NCBI GenBank assembly: GCA_001916965.1 | Contig: MNTL01000004.1 | Coordinates: forward strand, 122,405-166,934 | Length of the DNA: 44,530 nucleotides | Origin: Roseburia sp. CAG:10041_57 | Lineage (GTDB): Bacteria > Bacillota > Clostridia > Lachnospirales > Lachnospiraceae | Direction of reading: 5' to 3' | Shown: piece after piece, positions 33,176 to 41,034 of the stretch | Layout of the letters: every line of letters begins with the position of its first letter | Numbering within the stretch: position 1 is the first letter of the stretch | The notes under the pieces: model-generated | The model's database searches: none | What the model was told of the DNA's origin: nothing | The model's input: the letters and a program-made list of their open reading frames with translations, nothing else | Translations under genes and position numbers: made by a program

Positions 33176-34862
33176 AGTAGGAGACCTCATAGACGGAAAA
33201 TACAAGATACTGAACGAAATCGGCAGGGGTGGCATGAGCACGGTCTATCTGGCTATCAATGAAAAAGCCAATAAACCATGGGCAGTGAAGGAAGTGCGCA
33301 AGAATGGCATCAGCAATCGTGAGCTGGTAAAGCAAAGTCTTATGGTAGAGATTAACCTTTTGAAGAAGTTAAAGCATAAGGGACTGCCGAGTATTGTTGA
33401 TATTATAGACCAGCAGGACAATTATCTGATTGTCATGGATTATATAGAAGGGATTACTCTGGAAAATATCATGCAGGAAGAGGGTGTGCAGCCACAGGAA
33501 AAGGTGGTGGACTGGGCAATTCAGCTATGTGACGTATTACAGTATCTGCACACAAGAAAGCCGGCTATTATTTACAGGGATATGAAGCCTTCTAATATTA
33601 TGCTCCGATCAGATGGCAGTGTGGTTCTGATTGATTTTGGCACTGCCAGAGAATTTAAGGAAAGACATGTTGCAGATACGACTTGCCTTGGTACGCAAGG
33701 GTATGCGGCGCCGGAGCAGTTCGGTGGAATGGGACAGACGGATGAGAGAACGGATATCTATTCACTGGGGGCGACGATGTATCGTCTGGTGACTGGGCAT
33801 AATCCATCCGAGCCACCTTACGAGATGTACCCGATCACACACTGGAATCCAAGGCTTTCCACAGGACTGGAGGGAATCATTGCAAAGTGTACCTCCAAGG
33901 ACCCGAAGAGCCGGTATCAGTCAGTGCAGGAGGTCAGATATGCACTGGAGCATTACCGGGATCTGGATCTGGACAGTATCCGCAGATATCGCCGTAATCT
34001 GCGGATTTTACTGGCAGCAGGAGGAATGACAGCCATGCTTTTTGGCGCATCAGGAGTCAGTTATGCAGCGGCAGACCATATGCAGAAGGATGAGTATGCC
34101 TATAATCTGGAGGCTGGCAGGCGAAGTCCCAATAAGCAGGACAGTATTGCTTTTTATCAAAAGGCGATTCAGACAGATTGTGCAGGCGAAGAGGCGTATG
34201 ACCAGCTGTTGACATTATTTACACAGGATGGTGTGCTGGACGAGCAGGAGGAAAAAGTACTTTTGCAGTTGTCTATCAGTGTCGATAAGTATCTGGAACG
34301 GTATAAAATGCAGAACCCGGACAGATATGCAGGACTGTGTTACCGGATTGGCAGCAGTTACTGGTATTATTATGAGCATGAAGAGAAGAGACAGGCTGGC
34401 GCAGTTGCATGGTTTGAGAGCGCAAAGGCAGGTTTTGCAGGCAATCCTGAGAAAGAACAGGAGTGGAAAAGGGCAAGCACTTATGTGGAAATCGGTAATT
34501 TCTATCAACGCATAGTTCCTGCCCAGATCAGTGGAACAGACCAGGGGATGTATGGGGAGTACTGGAATAATCTGCGGCGGCTGAAGGAATGGAATGATGA
34601 AGCACCGGACAGGGATCTGGTGACATTGCGCCTGTATCGTGAGATTGTGACCAAAACACTGGAATATGCAGGATATCTGCAAGAAGACGGTGTGCCGCCG
34701 CAAGAAATGGAGGATTTGCTGAATGAAATCAGTCAGCAGACAGAGAATATGAAAACAGGAGCAGGTCAAGTCCTCATGGAAGAGATACAGGAGCTGGAGC
34801 AGGTATTAAAAGGCGCACAGCAGATGCTTGCCTCCTGTAAATGGAAAGGAGGTGCGTCATGA
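33168..34862 (+). CDS. Transmembrane Ser/Thr protein kinase
   Basis: The 564-residue protein has a cytoplasmic Hanks-type kinase domain (about 12-265), a membrane helix (about 277-297) and a 265-residue extracellular part. Kinase motifs are complete: GRGGMSTVY, Lys41 in WAVKEV, YRDMKPSN, IDFGTA, and GYAAPEQFGG with an activation-loop Thr cluster. Instead of PASTA repeats, the outer region (about 300-564) is helical and TPR-like, so it is not a PrkC-type muropeptide sensor. The start at 33168 lies inside the end of the surface-protein gene (overlap ATGCTTAA), and its stop overlaps the next start (ATGA). The kinase may sense the surface protein, but that is inference. Confidence 0.93.
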   Translation: MLKVGDLIDGKYKILNEIGRGGMSTVYLAINEKANKPWAVKEVRKNGISNRELVKQSLMVEINLLKKLKHKGLPSIVDIIDQQDNYLIVMDYIEGITLENIMQEEGVQPQEKVVDWAIQLCDVLQYLHTRKPAIIYRDMKPSNIMLRSDGSVVLIDFGTAREFKERHVADTTCLGTQGYAAPEQFGGMGQTDERTDIYSLGATMYRLVTGHNPSEPPYEMYPITHWNPRLSTGLEGIIAKCTSKDPKSRYQSVQEVRYALEHYRDLDLDSIRRYRRNLRILLAAGGMTAMLFGASGVSYAAADHMQKDEYAYNLEAGRRSPNKQDSIAFYQKAIQTDCAGEEAYDQLLTLFTQDGVLDEQEEKVLLQLSISVDKYLERYKMQNPDRYAGLCYRIGSSYWYYYEHEEKRQAGAVAWFESAKAGFAGNPEKEQEWKRASTYVEIGNFYQRIVPAQISGTDQGMYGEYWNNLRRLKEWNDEAPDRDLVTLRLYREIVTKTLEYAGYLQEDGVPPQEMEDLLNEISQQTENMKTGAGQVLMEEIQELEQVLKGAQQMLASCKWKGGAS

Positions 34863-35161
34863 GCATAAACGGATATTTGATGGCAGGAAGAATAAACTTT
34901 ATAGCAGCCATATTTGGAGTCATTCTCACAGGAATCCTATACTGGAAACTCGATATACGAAAAGCCTGCTCCATGCTGTACGACTTACCCATAAAACCTA
35001 AACCAGCCAAGCCACAAAAACAACCGAATACAAAAAAAGTAAAAGCAAGTATTTCCACAACCAAGTGTGAAGAAGACCCCAAAACTGAACTCCTCAACAG
35101 ATACGAAACCGTATGCCTCTATAAACAAACCTTTATCCACACCTCAAATATAATCGAGTAA
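34859..35161 (+). CDS. 100-residue single-pass membrane protein
   Basis: No family is recognised. The protein has one hydrophobic helix (about residues 12-30, FIAAIFGVILTGILYW) and a Lys/Pro/Thr-rich, probably disordered tail. The start overlaps the kinase stop as ATGA and is preceded by a perfect AAGGAGGT, so translation is coupled to the kinase. It is a natural candidate for a partner or a phosphorylated target of that kinase. Base composition in the second half is odd: over 34981-35160 I count about 50 C and 19 G on the coding strand, unlike the G-rich neighbours. Confidence 0.72.
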   Translation: MSINGYLMAGRINFIAAIFGVILTGILYWKLDIRKACSMLYDLPIKPKPAKPQKQPNTKKVKASISTTKCEEDPKTELLNRYETVCLYKQTFIHTSNIIE

Positions 35162-35319
35162 CTTGTATATTGAACCATACCATTACAGAAAAGCATTATT
35201 ACAGATACAGAAGCGGTACACTTCGTCCCTTTCTCCAATTCCCTATTTGTTTAGTTAGGAACCCAAATAGAACTTCCTGGATAGAATAATAAGAATAATG
35301 GTTTATAGAGGAGACTACC

Positions 35320-37038
35320 GTGACTTGTCAAGAAATGATATTATCCAATGACTATGCGGATATCATAGTAGATTTTAAGATAACAGAGCAGCGTCCGTAC
35401 GAGACACCTACAGATATCTGCTATCATAACGTAGAGGGCGATTTAGGTATTGTATATGCAAAACGCAGTGAATTGCCCCCAATTACACTATCTTCCCTGA
35501 GTTATTCTTTTCTGCCAAAATGCTATGGACTGATGCAGATGGATGAAGTGACAGGAGGCGTGCAGGAATTTGATACAACGTCACTCATTGAAGCAGGCAT
35601 TCTTCAGTCACAGGGGCAGCCACTGGAGCTGACAGGCAGACGTGTCACAATTGGTTTTATAGATACAGGAATCCGCTACGAGAATGAAGTGTTTCGAACC
35701 TCCGGTGGGCAGAGCAGGATCACAGCCATATGGGATCAGACCATTCAGAGTGGTGAGCCGCCAGCAGGATTTGAATATGGGACAGAATACACCAGAGAGC
35801 AGATTGATGAAGCACTTGCCAGTGATAATCCTTTGCAGATTGTTCCAAGTACGGACACCATCGGGCATGGAACAGCGATAGCGAGTGTGGCAGCAGGCAG
35901 CAGATTAAGTGATAACAGGAGATTTGTCGGAGCGGCACCGGATTGTAACATTGTAGTGGTTAAGCTAAAGCCAATCAAACAGTACCTGCGGGAATATTAT
36001 CTCATACCGCAAGATGTGCCATGCTATCAGGAGACAGACCTGATCCAGGCAATTCAGTATTTACAGAAATTTGCAGTCAGTCTGTATAGTCCCCTGGTAA
36101 TCTGTCTGGGGGTTGGCACGAATCTGGGAGATCATGCAGGAGTCTCTGTATTTGCCAGATATCTGGATCTGGTTATGGTGCGTAAGAGCAGGGCGGCTGT
36201 TACCTGCACAGGAAATGAAGGAAATGCGGCGCATCACTATCATGGAGAACTGACCAGGCAGCAGCCGTCTCAGAACGTGGAAATACGTGTAGGAGGAGAA
36301 ATGGGAGGCTTTGTTATGGATTTTTGGGGCGGTGTCCCTTATATCTATACAGTTACCATACGCTCCCCAGGTGGAGAAAGTATCCAATGGATCAATCCGC
36401 AATTGCGCAAGCCGCAGGAATTTACGTTTATTTTTGAAAGGACACGGATTATTGTAGAATATCTGGTGGTGGAACAGAATTCGGGTGCAGAGCTGGTGCG
36501 TTTCAGGATGGAGAGACCGACACCCGGCATATGGACAATAAGTGTGAGAACCGAGGTGGATGTGGTCAATGGAAGCTTCGATATGTGGCTGCCCAATACG
36601 CAGTTTCTGGAATCGGAAGTCATTTTTCTGGAACCTACCCCATATACGACCATTACAGAACCAGGATACGTGCACAGAAGTATTACAGCAACTGCCTATA
36701 ATGATGCCAATAGAAGCTTCTACGCAAATTCCGGAAGAGGATATGCAAGAGATGGTTATGTGAAGCCGGATATAGCAGCGCCGGGGGTAAATGTATCAAC
36801 AATTATGGGTTCCATGACGGGAACCAGCATGGCAGCAGCGATTACAGCAGGTGGCGTGGCACAGATCATGCAGTGGGCAGTTGTGGATGGTAATAATGTT
36901 CTGGCAGATTCTTTTACCATGCGTAATTATCTGATCAGAGGAGCTGTAAGAGAAGCGGGGATGTCATATCCTAACCGGGAATGGGGGTATGGGCGGCTCA
37001 ATATTGAGGGGGTATTTCGATTCCTTGCCGGGTCTTAA
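35320..37038 (+). CDS. Subtilisin-like serine protease (S8, CspB-like)
   Basis: The 572-residue protease shows the full triad: Asp115 in FIDTG, His183 in GHGTAIAS, and Ser503 in GTSMAAA, with the oxyanion Asn299 in CTGNEGN. Between the His and Ser regions lies the extra beta-rich insertion found in the clostridial CspA/CspB/CspC group. No signal peptide is visible, and residues 1-95 look like a prodomain. The GTG at 35320 is chosen because GAGGAG lies at normal spacing; ATG 35336 is out of that register. It follows the kinase operon after 158 noncoding bases. Related proteins mature germination enzymes in spore formers, but its role here is open. Confidence 0.92.
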   Translation: MTCQEMILSNDYADIIVDFKITEQRPYETPTDICYHNVEGDLGIVYAKRSELPPITLSSLSYSFLPKCYGLMQMDEVTGGVQEFDTTSLIEAGILQSQGQPLELTGRRVTIGFIDTGIRYENEVFRTSGGQSRITAIWDQTIQSGEPPAGFEYGTEYTREQIDEALASDNPLQIVPSTDTIGHGTAIASVAAGSRLSDNRRFVGAAPDCNIVVVKLKPIKQYLREYYLIPQDVPCYQETDLIQAIQYLQKFAVSLYSPLVICLGVGTNLGDHAGVSVFARYLDLVMVRKSRAAVTCTGNEGNAAHHYHGELTRQQPSQNVEIRVGGEMGGFVMDFWGGVPYIYTVTIRSPGGESIQWINPQLRKPQEFTFIFERTRIIVEYLVVEQNSGAELVRFRMERPTPGIWTISVRTEVDVVNGSFDMWLPNTQFLESEVIFLEPTPYTTITEPGYVHRSITATAYNDANRSFYANSGRGYARDGYVKPDIAAPGVNVSTIMGSMTGTSMAAAITAGGVAQIMQWAVVDGNNVLADSFTMRNYLIRGAVREAGMSYPNREWGYGRLNIEGVFRFLAGS

Positions 37039-37205
37039 TGTGAAAAAATATAACATGACGTATATTACTGACAAAATGTGTAAAACTATTTAAGGAATAT
37101 ATGTACTCTCAGAGTCTTCTAAATGAAGCAGTATATTGAAAATATAGCCAGAATGCTTTGTTAGAAGATTTCGAAAGCGCATAACATATGGGAGGAATCA
37201 ATGAT

Positions 37206-38096
37206 ATGAAAAAGAAAGTAGTTATTACAGTATTATGCGTCATGAGCTGCTTTATGCTGGCATCCTGTGGAAAGAAAGGCAATGAGGGTAAAGATCCTCT
37301 TACCGGAGAAGAACAGAATCAGGCAGAGGAAAGCAGCAGTACAGAAGAATCACAGACAGGTGACAACAGAGATTTTGATACAGTGCTTTCAGAGGCGTCT
37401 CAGCCAATGGAGATCATGGATTATATCAATACAAATCTGCCCAATGCATCCAATGAAGATACGAACCGTTATCTTGGGGGATTGCTGAGCTTTGGAAATG
37501 ATGTAAGAGATATTGATTTCACACAGCTGGAAGACAGCAGACAGTATATGCCTGAAGATATGATTGCCTTTATGGATTTGATGAAGCTGGAAGCAGAGAC
37601 ACCGTCTATGGTCATGTCTACAGAAGAAAATCGTAAGGTGATCGGTATGACCTTGTCAGAGATGCTGGAGAGAGCATTGCTTTTTGAGCAGCATTTAGAG
37701 AAATATCCTGATAACGTTACAACACAGGCTGCATATAAGCTCTATGAAGAGATTGCACTGAATGCTATTTCAGGAGGCTATGACAGGGAAAATGGCATAG
37801 ATAATTATTATCAGGGTGAGAATGCAGATGAAGTAGATCAGCGTTCACTGGAATATTACCAGAAGTTTGCCGAGGCTAACCCCGATAGCAGATTAGGTCA
37901 GGTAGTGTCTGAATATATTGCACTGTTACAGTCCAAGAATTTCAGAATTGATGAAGATATGGAGCAGTTCTATCGCAGTATTCCTTTGAAGCTTCGCCAG
38001 CAGGCAGACCAGACAGAAGGTATGACAGAAGCTGCTGGTGAGACACAAGGCGCTGCAAATACTACGGCAGGCACAACACAAAATGTAACTCCATAA
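37206..38096 (+). CDS. Lipoprotein of unknown function
   Basis: The 296-residue protein carries a lipoprotein signal peptide (MKKKVVITVLCVMSCFMLASC) with lipobox LASC and Cys21. An Asp/Glu/Ser-rich linker follows to about residue 60. A helical, soluble domain with TPR-like features (YPDNVTTQAAYKLYEEIALN and EYYQKFAEANPDSRLGQVVSEYI) ends in a Thr/Gly-rich tail. The start at 37206 has GGGAGG ten bases upstream and begins the signal peptide, so the frame from 37188 is not used. No homology to a named family is recognised. It sits between the subtilase and lspA, whose product would process it. Confidence 0.8.
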   Translation: MKKKVVITVLCVMSCFMLASCGKKGNEGKDPLTGEEQNQAEESSSTEESQTGDNRDFDTVLSEASQPMEIMDYINTNLPNASNEDTNRYLGGLLSFGNDVRDIDFTQLEDSRQYMPEDMIAFMDLMKLEAETPSMVMSTEENRKVIGMTLSEMLERALLFEQHLEKYPDNVTTQAAYKLYEEIALNAISGGYDRENGIDNYYQGENADEVDQRSLEYYQKFAEANPDSRLGQVVSEYIALLQSKNFRIDEDMEQFYRSIPLKLRQQADQTEGMTEAAGETQGAANTTAGTTQNVTP

Positions 38097-38125
38097 TTGG
38101 CAGATGAGAAAATTCGCTGTATAAT
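38097..38125 (+). promoter_or_regulatory. Promoter upstream of lspA, abutting repeat C
   Basis: TTGGCA (38097-38102) and a consensus TATAAT (38120-38125) are separated by 17 bases. The repeat element begins at the very next base, so its RNA would form the start of the lspA transcript leader. Confidence 0.75.
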
Positions 38126-38195
38126 GTAACTATCCAGAGCCATGTAAATTGAGACGCGAAGCAGCGGTTTTGCGAATGTGGTTCTGAATAGTTAT
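38126..38195. repeat. Modular intergenic repeat, copy C (short form)
   Basis: The 70-base copy has ends GTAACTATCCAGAGCCA (38126-38142) and the near-complement TGTGGTTCTGAATAGTTAT (38177-38195). It keeps the left CCATGTAAATTGAG block and the right GCGGTTTTGCGAATGTG block but lacks both the central palindrome and the GTAACCACAT block. It lies between the -10 box and the start codon of lspA. Confidence 0.85.
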
Positions 38196-38211
38196 ATATA
38201 AAAGGTATGGG

Positions 38212-38676
38212 ATGGATATGAAGAATATTTATACAGCGATAGCTGCCCTGTTATGTGGGGCAGATAGTCTTATCAAGTATGCGATAGAGAGAAATCACCC
38301 TGATGGGGAGTTAAGACCTGCCCTGCATGGGAAGATTATAATCAGAAAATTTCACAACAAGGGTGCCATGCTGAATCTGGGTGCTTCCAGACAACAGACA
38401 ATGGCAGTGCTCTCAGTGATTTTTACCGTGTTCATGACGGGGGTATATGTGGGGACTCTGGGAACCAGAGGCAGGCATATGCTTAAGACCGGATTGTCAT
38501 TGATACTGGGAGGAGCCTACAGTAATACGTATGACAGACTGTTCCGTAAGTATGTGGTAGATTATGTGTCTTTTGAGGTGCGTAATCCCAGATTGCGTAA
38601 TATTGTATTCAATCTGTCAGATTTTGGAATTATGATAGGTTCCTGTCTGCTGGTCATTTCACAGATGAGAGAGTAA
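38212..38676 (+). CDS. lspA: Divergent signal peptidase II
   Basis: LspA cleaves signal peptides of lipoproteins ahead of the lipidated Cys within the membrane. The 154-residue protein has four hydrophobic segments. Both catalytic Asp motifs are present: NTYDR at about 106-110 and FNLSDFG at about 139-145. The N-terminal DSLIKYAI and NKGAMLNLG also match the family. It is more divergent than a housekeeping LspA and directly follows a lipoprotein gene. It may be a second, specialised copy. A promoter and repeat C precede it, and the stop is followed by a hairpin shared with the convergent arcC. Confidence 0.8.
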   Translation: MDMKNIYTAIAALLCGADSLIKYAIERNHPDGELRPALHGKIIIRKFHNKGAMLNLGASRQQTMAVLSVIFTVFMTGVYVGTLGTRGRHMLKTGLSLILGGAYSNTYDRLFRKYVVDYVSFEVRNPRLRNIVFNLSDFGIMIGSCLLVISQMRE

Positions 38677-38682
38677 AATAAA

Positions 38683-38720
38683 ACAGGGAGCAGAACTTTA
38701 ATGATGGTTCTGCCCCCTGT
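38683..38720 (-). terminator. Terminator for arcC, in the convergent lspA-arcC gap
   Basis: ACAGGGAGCAGAAC (38683-38696) pairs with GTTCTGCCCCCTGT (38707-38720) except for one mismatch. On the minus strand the stem is followed by TTTTATTTTAC, making a good terminator for arcC. On the plus strand the T-tract is weaker (AATTATTT), so termination of lspA here is less certain. Confidence 0.8.
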
Positions 38721-38739
38721 AATTATTTCGAGGTTGTGA

Positions 38740-39672
38740 TTATTTGGTAATGACTGTGCCGACTTTTTCATTGATGGCATCTGCTGTCTTGTTCAGGGAA
38801 GTGATAATGACTTTACCGCCAGGAACCTTCTCCAGATAAGAAATAGCAGCCTGGATCTTTGGAAGCATATCAGTCTCTCCGAACTGTCCTTCCTTGATGT
38901 AATCAGAAGCCTCTGCTACTGTCATGGAAGTAATAGGACGCTGGCTGTCTTTGCCATAATCCAGATATACATAGTCAACGCTTGTCAGGATCAGCAGTTC
39001 ATCAGCAGTCAGATCACTTGCCAATTTACCTGCAATGCTGTCTTTTTCAATGACTGCGGAAGCACCCTTGAGGATGTGCTGCTGTTCGATGACAGGGATT
39101 CCACCACCGCCACAGGCGATGACAACCTGATCTGCATCAGCCAGAGTCTTAATCGCTTCAATCTCAACGATATCAATGGGCTTAGGGGCAGCTACTACTC
39201 TGCGGTATCCTTCTGCTTCGTGGATAACATAGTTGCCTTTATTCACTTCAAGGTCTGCATCTTCCTTGGACATGTATCTGCCGATGGCTTTCTTGGGTTC
39301 ATAGAAAGCATCATCATAAGGGTCAACCGTCACCTGGGTCAGGATGGTGCTGACCGGCTTGGAGATACCACGGCTAAGAAGCTCTGATTTCAGGGAATTC
39401 TGGATATCATAGCCTACATAACCCTGGCTCATGGCAGAGCATACACACATAGGAGCCGGTGTATAATCAATGTAGATACGTCTTAATTCGGTCATTGCCT
39501 TGTGGATCATGCTGACCTGGGGACCATTGCTGTGGGTAATGGTAAGCTGGTAATCTGCTTCAACCAGGTCTGCCAGTGCTTTTGCTGTATTTTTCACGGC
39601 ATCCAGCTGTTCAACAATGGTGGAACCAAGTGCTTCATGACCTAATGCAACGACAACTTTTTTCTTGCTCAT
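38740..39672 (-). CDS. arcC: Carbamate kinase
   Basis: This enzyme makes ATP from carbamoyl phosphate and ADP, the last step of arginine/agmatine or purine fermentation. The 310-residue protein has the amino acid kinase fold: VVVALGHEALG at the N-terminus, CVCSAMSQGYVGYDIQN at about 84-100, and VIACGGGGIPVI near 210. The start at 39672 follows GGAGG on the minus strand; an upstream Met adds ten unsupported residues. No arcA, otc or transporter is adjacent, so the pathway feeding it is not visible. It is transcribed divergently from the HTH-PfkB gene, with facing promoters, and a shared regulator is plausible. Confidence 0.95.
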   Translation of the reverse strand: MSKKKVVVALGHEALGSTIVEQLDAVKNTAKALADLVEADYQLTITHSNGPQVSMIHKAMTELRRIYIDYTPAPMCVCSAMSQGYVGYDIQNSLKSELLSRGISKPVSTILTQVTVDPYDDAFYEPKKAIGRYMSKEDADLEVNKGNYVIHEAEGYRRVVAAPKPIDIVEIEAIKTLADADQVVIACGGGGIPVIEQQHILKGASAVIEKDSIAGKLASDLTADELLILTSVDYVYLDYGKDSQRPITSMTVAEASDYIKEGQFGETDMLPKIQAAISYLEKVPGGKVIITSLNKTADAINEKVGTVITK

Positions 39673-39715
39673 ATAGTAAAACCTCCGTTGTTTGATTTTC
39701 AATACTTATGACAAT

Positions 39716-39744
39716 ATTATAGCAAACTGAAGACCTTTTGTATA
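39716..39744 (-). promoter_or_regulatory. Promoter of arcC
   Basis: On the minus strand TATACA (39744-39739) and a consensus TATAAT (39721-39716) are spaced by 17 bases, and TGC before the -10 makes it an extended -10 promoter. Transcription would start about 35 bases before the arcC start codon. Confidence 0.7.
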
Positions 39745-39761
39745 TGGATGAAAAGAAATAA

Positions 39762-39790
39762 TTGACGCAAAGCAGGACGGATGTTATATT
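39762..39790 (+). promoter_or_regulatory. Promoter of the HTH-PfkB gene
   Basis: TTGACG (39762-39767) and TATATT (39785-39790) are spaced by 17 bases, with TG at 39782-39783. The site lies only 17 bases from the arcC -35 box, back to back, so a regulator bound between them could act on both genes. Confidence 0.75.
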
Positions 39791-39815
39791 GAGTGAAAAA
39801 AGGGGAGGATATATC

Positions 39816-40901
39816 ATGACAAACAGAGAAGCGCAGATTTTTCAATGGATCAGTGAGAATCCGATGATATCGCAGGAAGAGCTGGCAGCCAAGGCAGGAA
39901 TCAAGAGATCTTCTGTGGCTGTGCATATTTCCAATCTGATGCGTAAGGGATATATTAAGGGGAAAGGTTATATTACTAACGAGCCATCTTATTGCACGGT
40001 GGTAGGTGCTGCCAATATTGATATAGGAGGCGTGGCAGCAGACAATCTGGTGCCGCACGACTCTAACCCGGGTAAGGTCAGACTGACGCATGGCGGGGTA
40101 GGCAGAAATATTGCCCATAATATGCGTCTGCTGGGAATCGGGGCGAAGCTCATTACGGCGCTGGGGGATGACCTGTATGCCCATAGAATCATGGAAGGCT
40201 GCAATACCCTGGGAATTGATATCTCAGATGCACTCCGTTGTCCTGAGGATTCCACCTCTATCTGTGTCTATATCTCGGAAAAAGACACGCAGATGGCAGT
40301 GGCTATCTCGGATATGGATATTTATAAAAGACTGACACCTGAATTTATGGAACAGAAAATAGATGCGATCAATCATGGCAGACTGGTCATTCTGGACAGC
40401 AATATTCCTCATGATACACTGGAGCTGATTGCTGAGAAGTGCAAGGTACCAATCTATGCAGATCCGATCAATGCGAAGAAGGCAGTAAGATTATCTCATA
40501 TTCTTGACAGGCTGCATACGCTGGTCATGAACTGGAAAGAATCAGAGGTATTATGTGGAATAGAAGTAACAGATGAGGAAACAGCAGCCAGAGCAGCGCA
40601 GGCAATGCTGGAGCGTGGAGTGAAGCATGTATATGTAATTTTGCAGAACCAGGGTGTCTATGCGGCAACAAGTGAAGAAGCGATGATGATAGAGCCAAGG
40701 GCGAAACATATCGTGAATATAGAGGGAGCCAGAGAAGCCTTCATGGCGGGACTGGTGCTTGCTTATACGAGGCATCTGCAGCTGCGTGAGACTGCAATCG
40801 TTGGACTGGAAGCGGCAGGCATTGCAATGGAGAGCGCAGATATTATTAATTCGGCACTGACCATGGAAGATATAGCTGCAAGAGCAGGGCTGGAGATGTA
40901 A
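39816..40901 (+). CDS. HTH-PfkB fusion: regulator or sugar-kinase-like protein
   Basis: The 361-residue protein joins an N-terminal winged helix (about 1-60, ISQEELAAKAGIKRSSVAVHISNLMRKGYI) to a PfkB ribokinase-like domain (about 65-355). The fold markers VGAANIDIGG and GGVGRNIAHNMRLLG are present, resembling pseudouridine-kinase relatives. The usual catalytic GAGD near the C-terminus is replaced by GARE (residues 304-307). The base Asp is therefore Glu and the anion-hole Gly is Arg. The protein may be a weak kinase or a ligand-sensing regulator. GGGGAGG lies eight bases before the start at 39816. Divergence from arcC suggests local control. Confidence 0.88.
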   Translation: MTNREAQIFQWISENPMISQEELAAKAGIKRSSVAVHISNLMRKGYIKGKGYITNEPSYCTVVGAANIDIGGVAADNLVPHDSNPGKVRLTHGGVGRNIAHNMRLLGIGAKLITALGDDLYAHRIMEGCNTLGIDISDALRCPEDSTSICVYISEKDTQMAVAISDMDIYKRLTPEFMEQKIDAINHGRLVILDSNIPHDTLELIAEKCKVPIYADPINAKKAVRLSHILDRLHTLVMNWKESEVLCGIEVTDEETAARAAQAMLERGVKHVYVILQNQGVYAATSEEAMMIEPRAKHIVNIEGAREAFMAGLVLAYTRHLQLRETAIVGLEAAGIAMESADIINSALTMEDIAARAGLEM

Positions 40902-40912
40902 TCAATTAAAAA

Positions 40913-40953
40913 TAAAAAAGGCGGGCCACGGGGGAATTGTGGCTCGCTTTTTT
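40913..40953. terminator. Bidirectional terminator between HTH-PfkB gene and htrA
   Basis: GCGGGCCAC (40921-40929) pairs with GTGGCTCGC (40939-40947), including one G-U pair, flanked by an A-run before and T6 after. It can stop transcripts of the plus-strand kinase gene and of the minus-strand protease gene. Confidence 0.88.
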
Positions 40954-40961
40954 AGGGGGGA

Positions 40962-40993
40962 GCGCCTTAAGGCGCACTGCATCTTTTGATGCA
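40962..40993. other. Two short palindromes downstream of the second htrA
   Basis: GCGCCTTAAGGCGC (40962-40975) is a perfect 14-base palindrome. TGCATC-TTTT-GATGCA (40978-40993) is a 6-bp hairpin with a T4 loop. They lie between the terminator and the minus-strand htrA stop. Neither has a T-tract. They may be mRNA 3'-end structures, and no function is assigned. Confidence 0.5.
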
Positions 40994-41034
40994 ATTTATT
41001 CAAGAGGTAGAAAAGTAATTAGATAATGTCTTAA

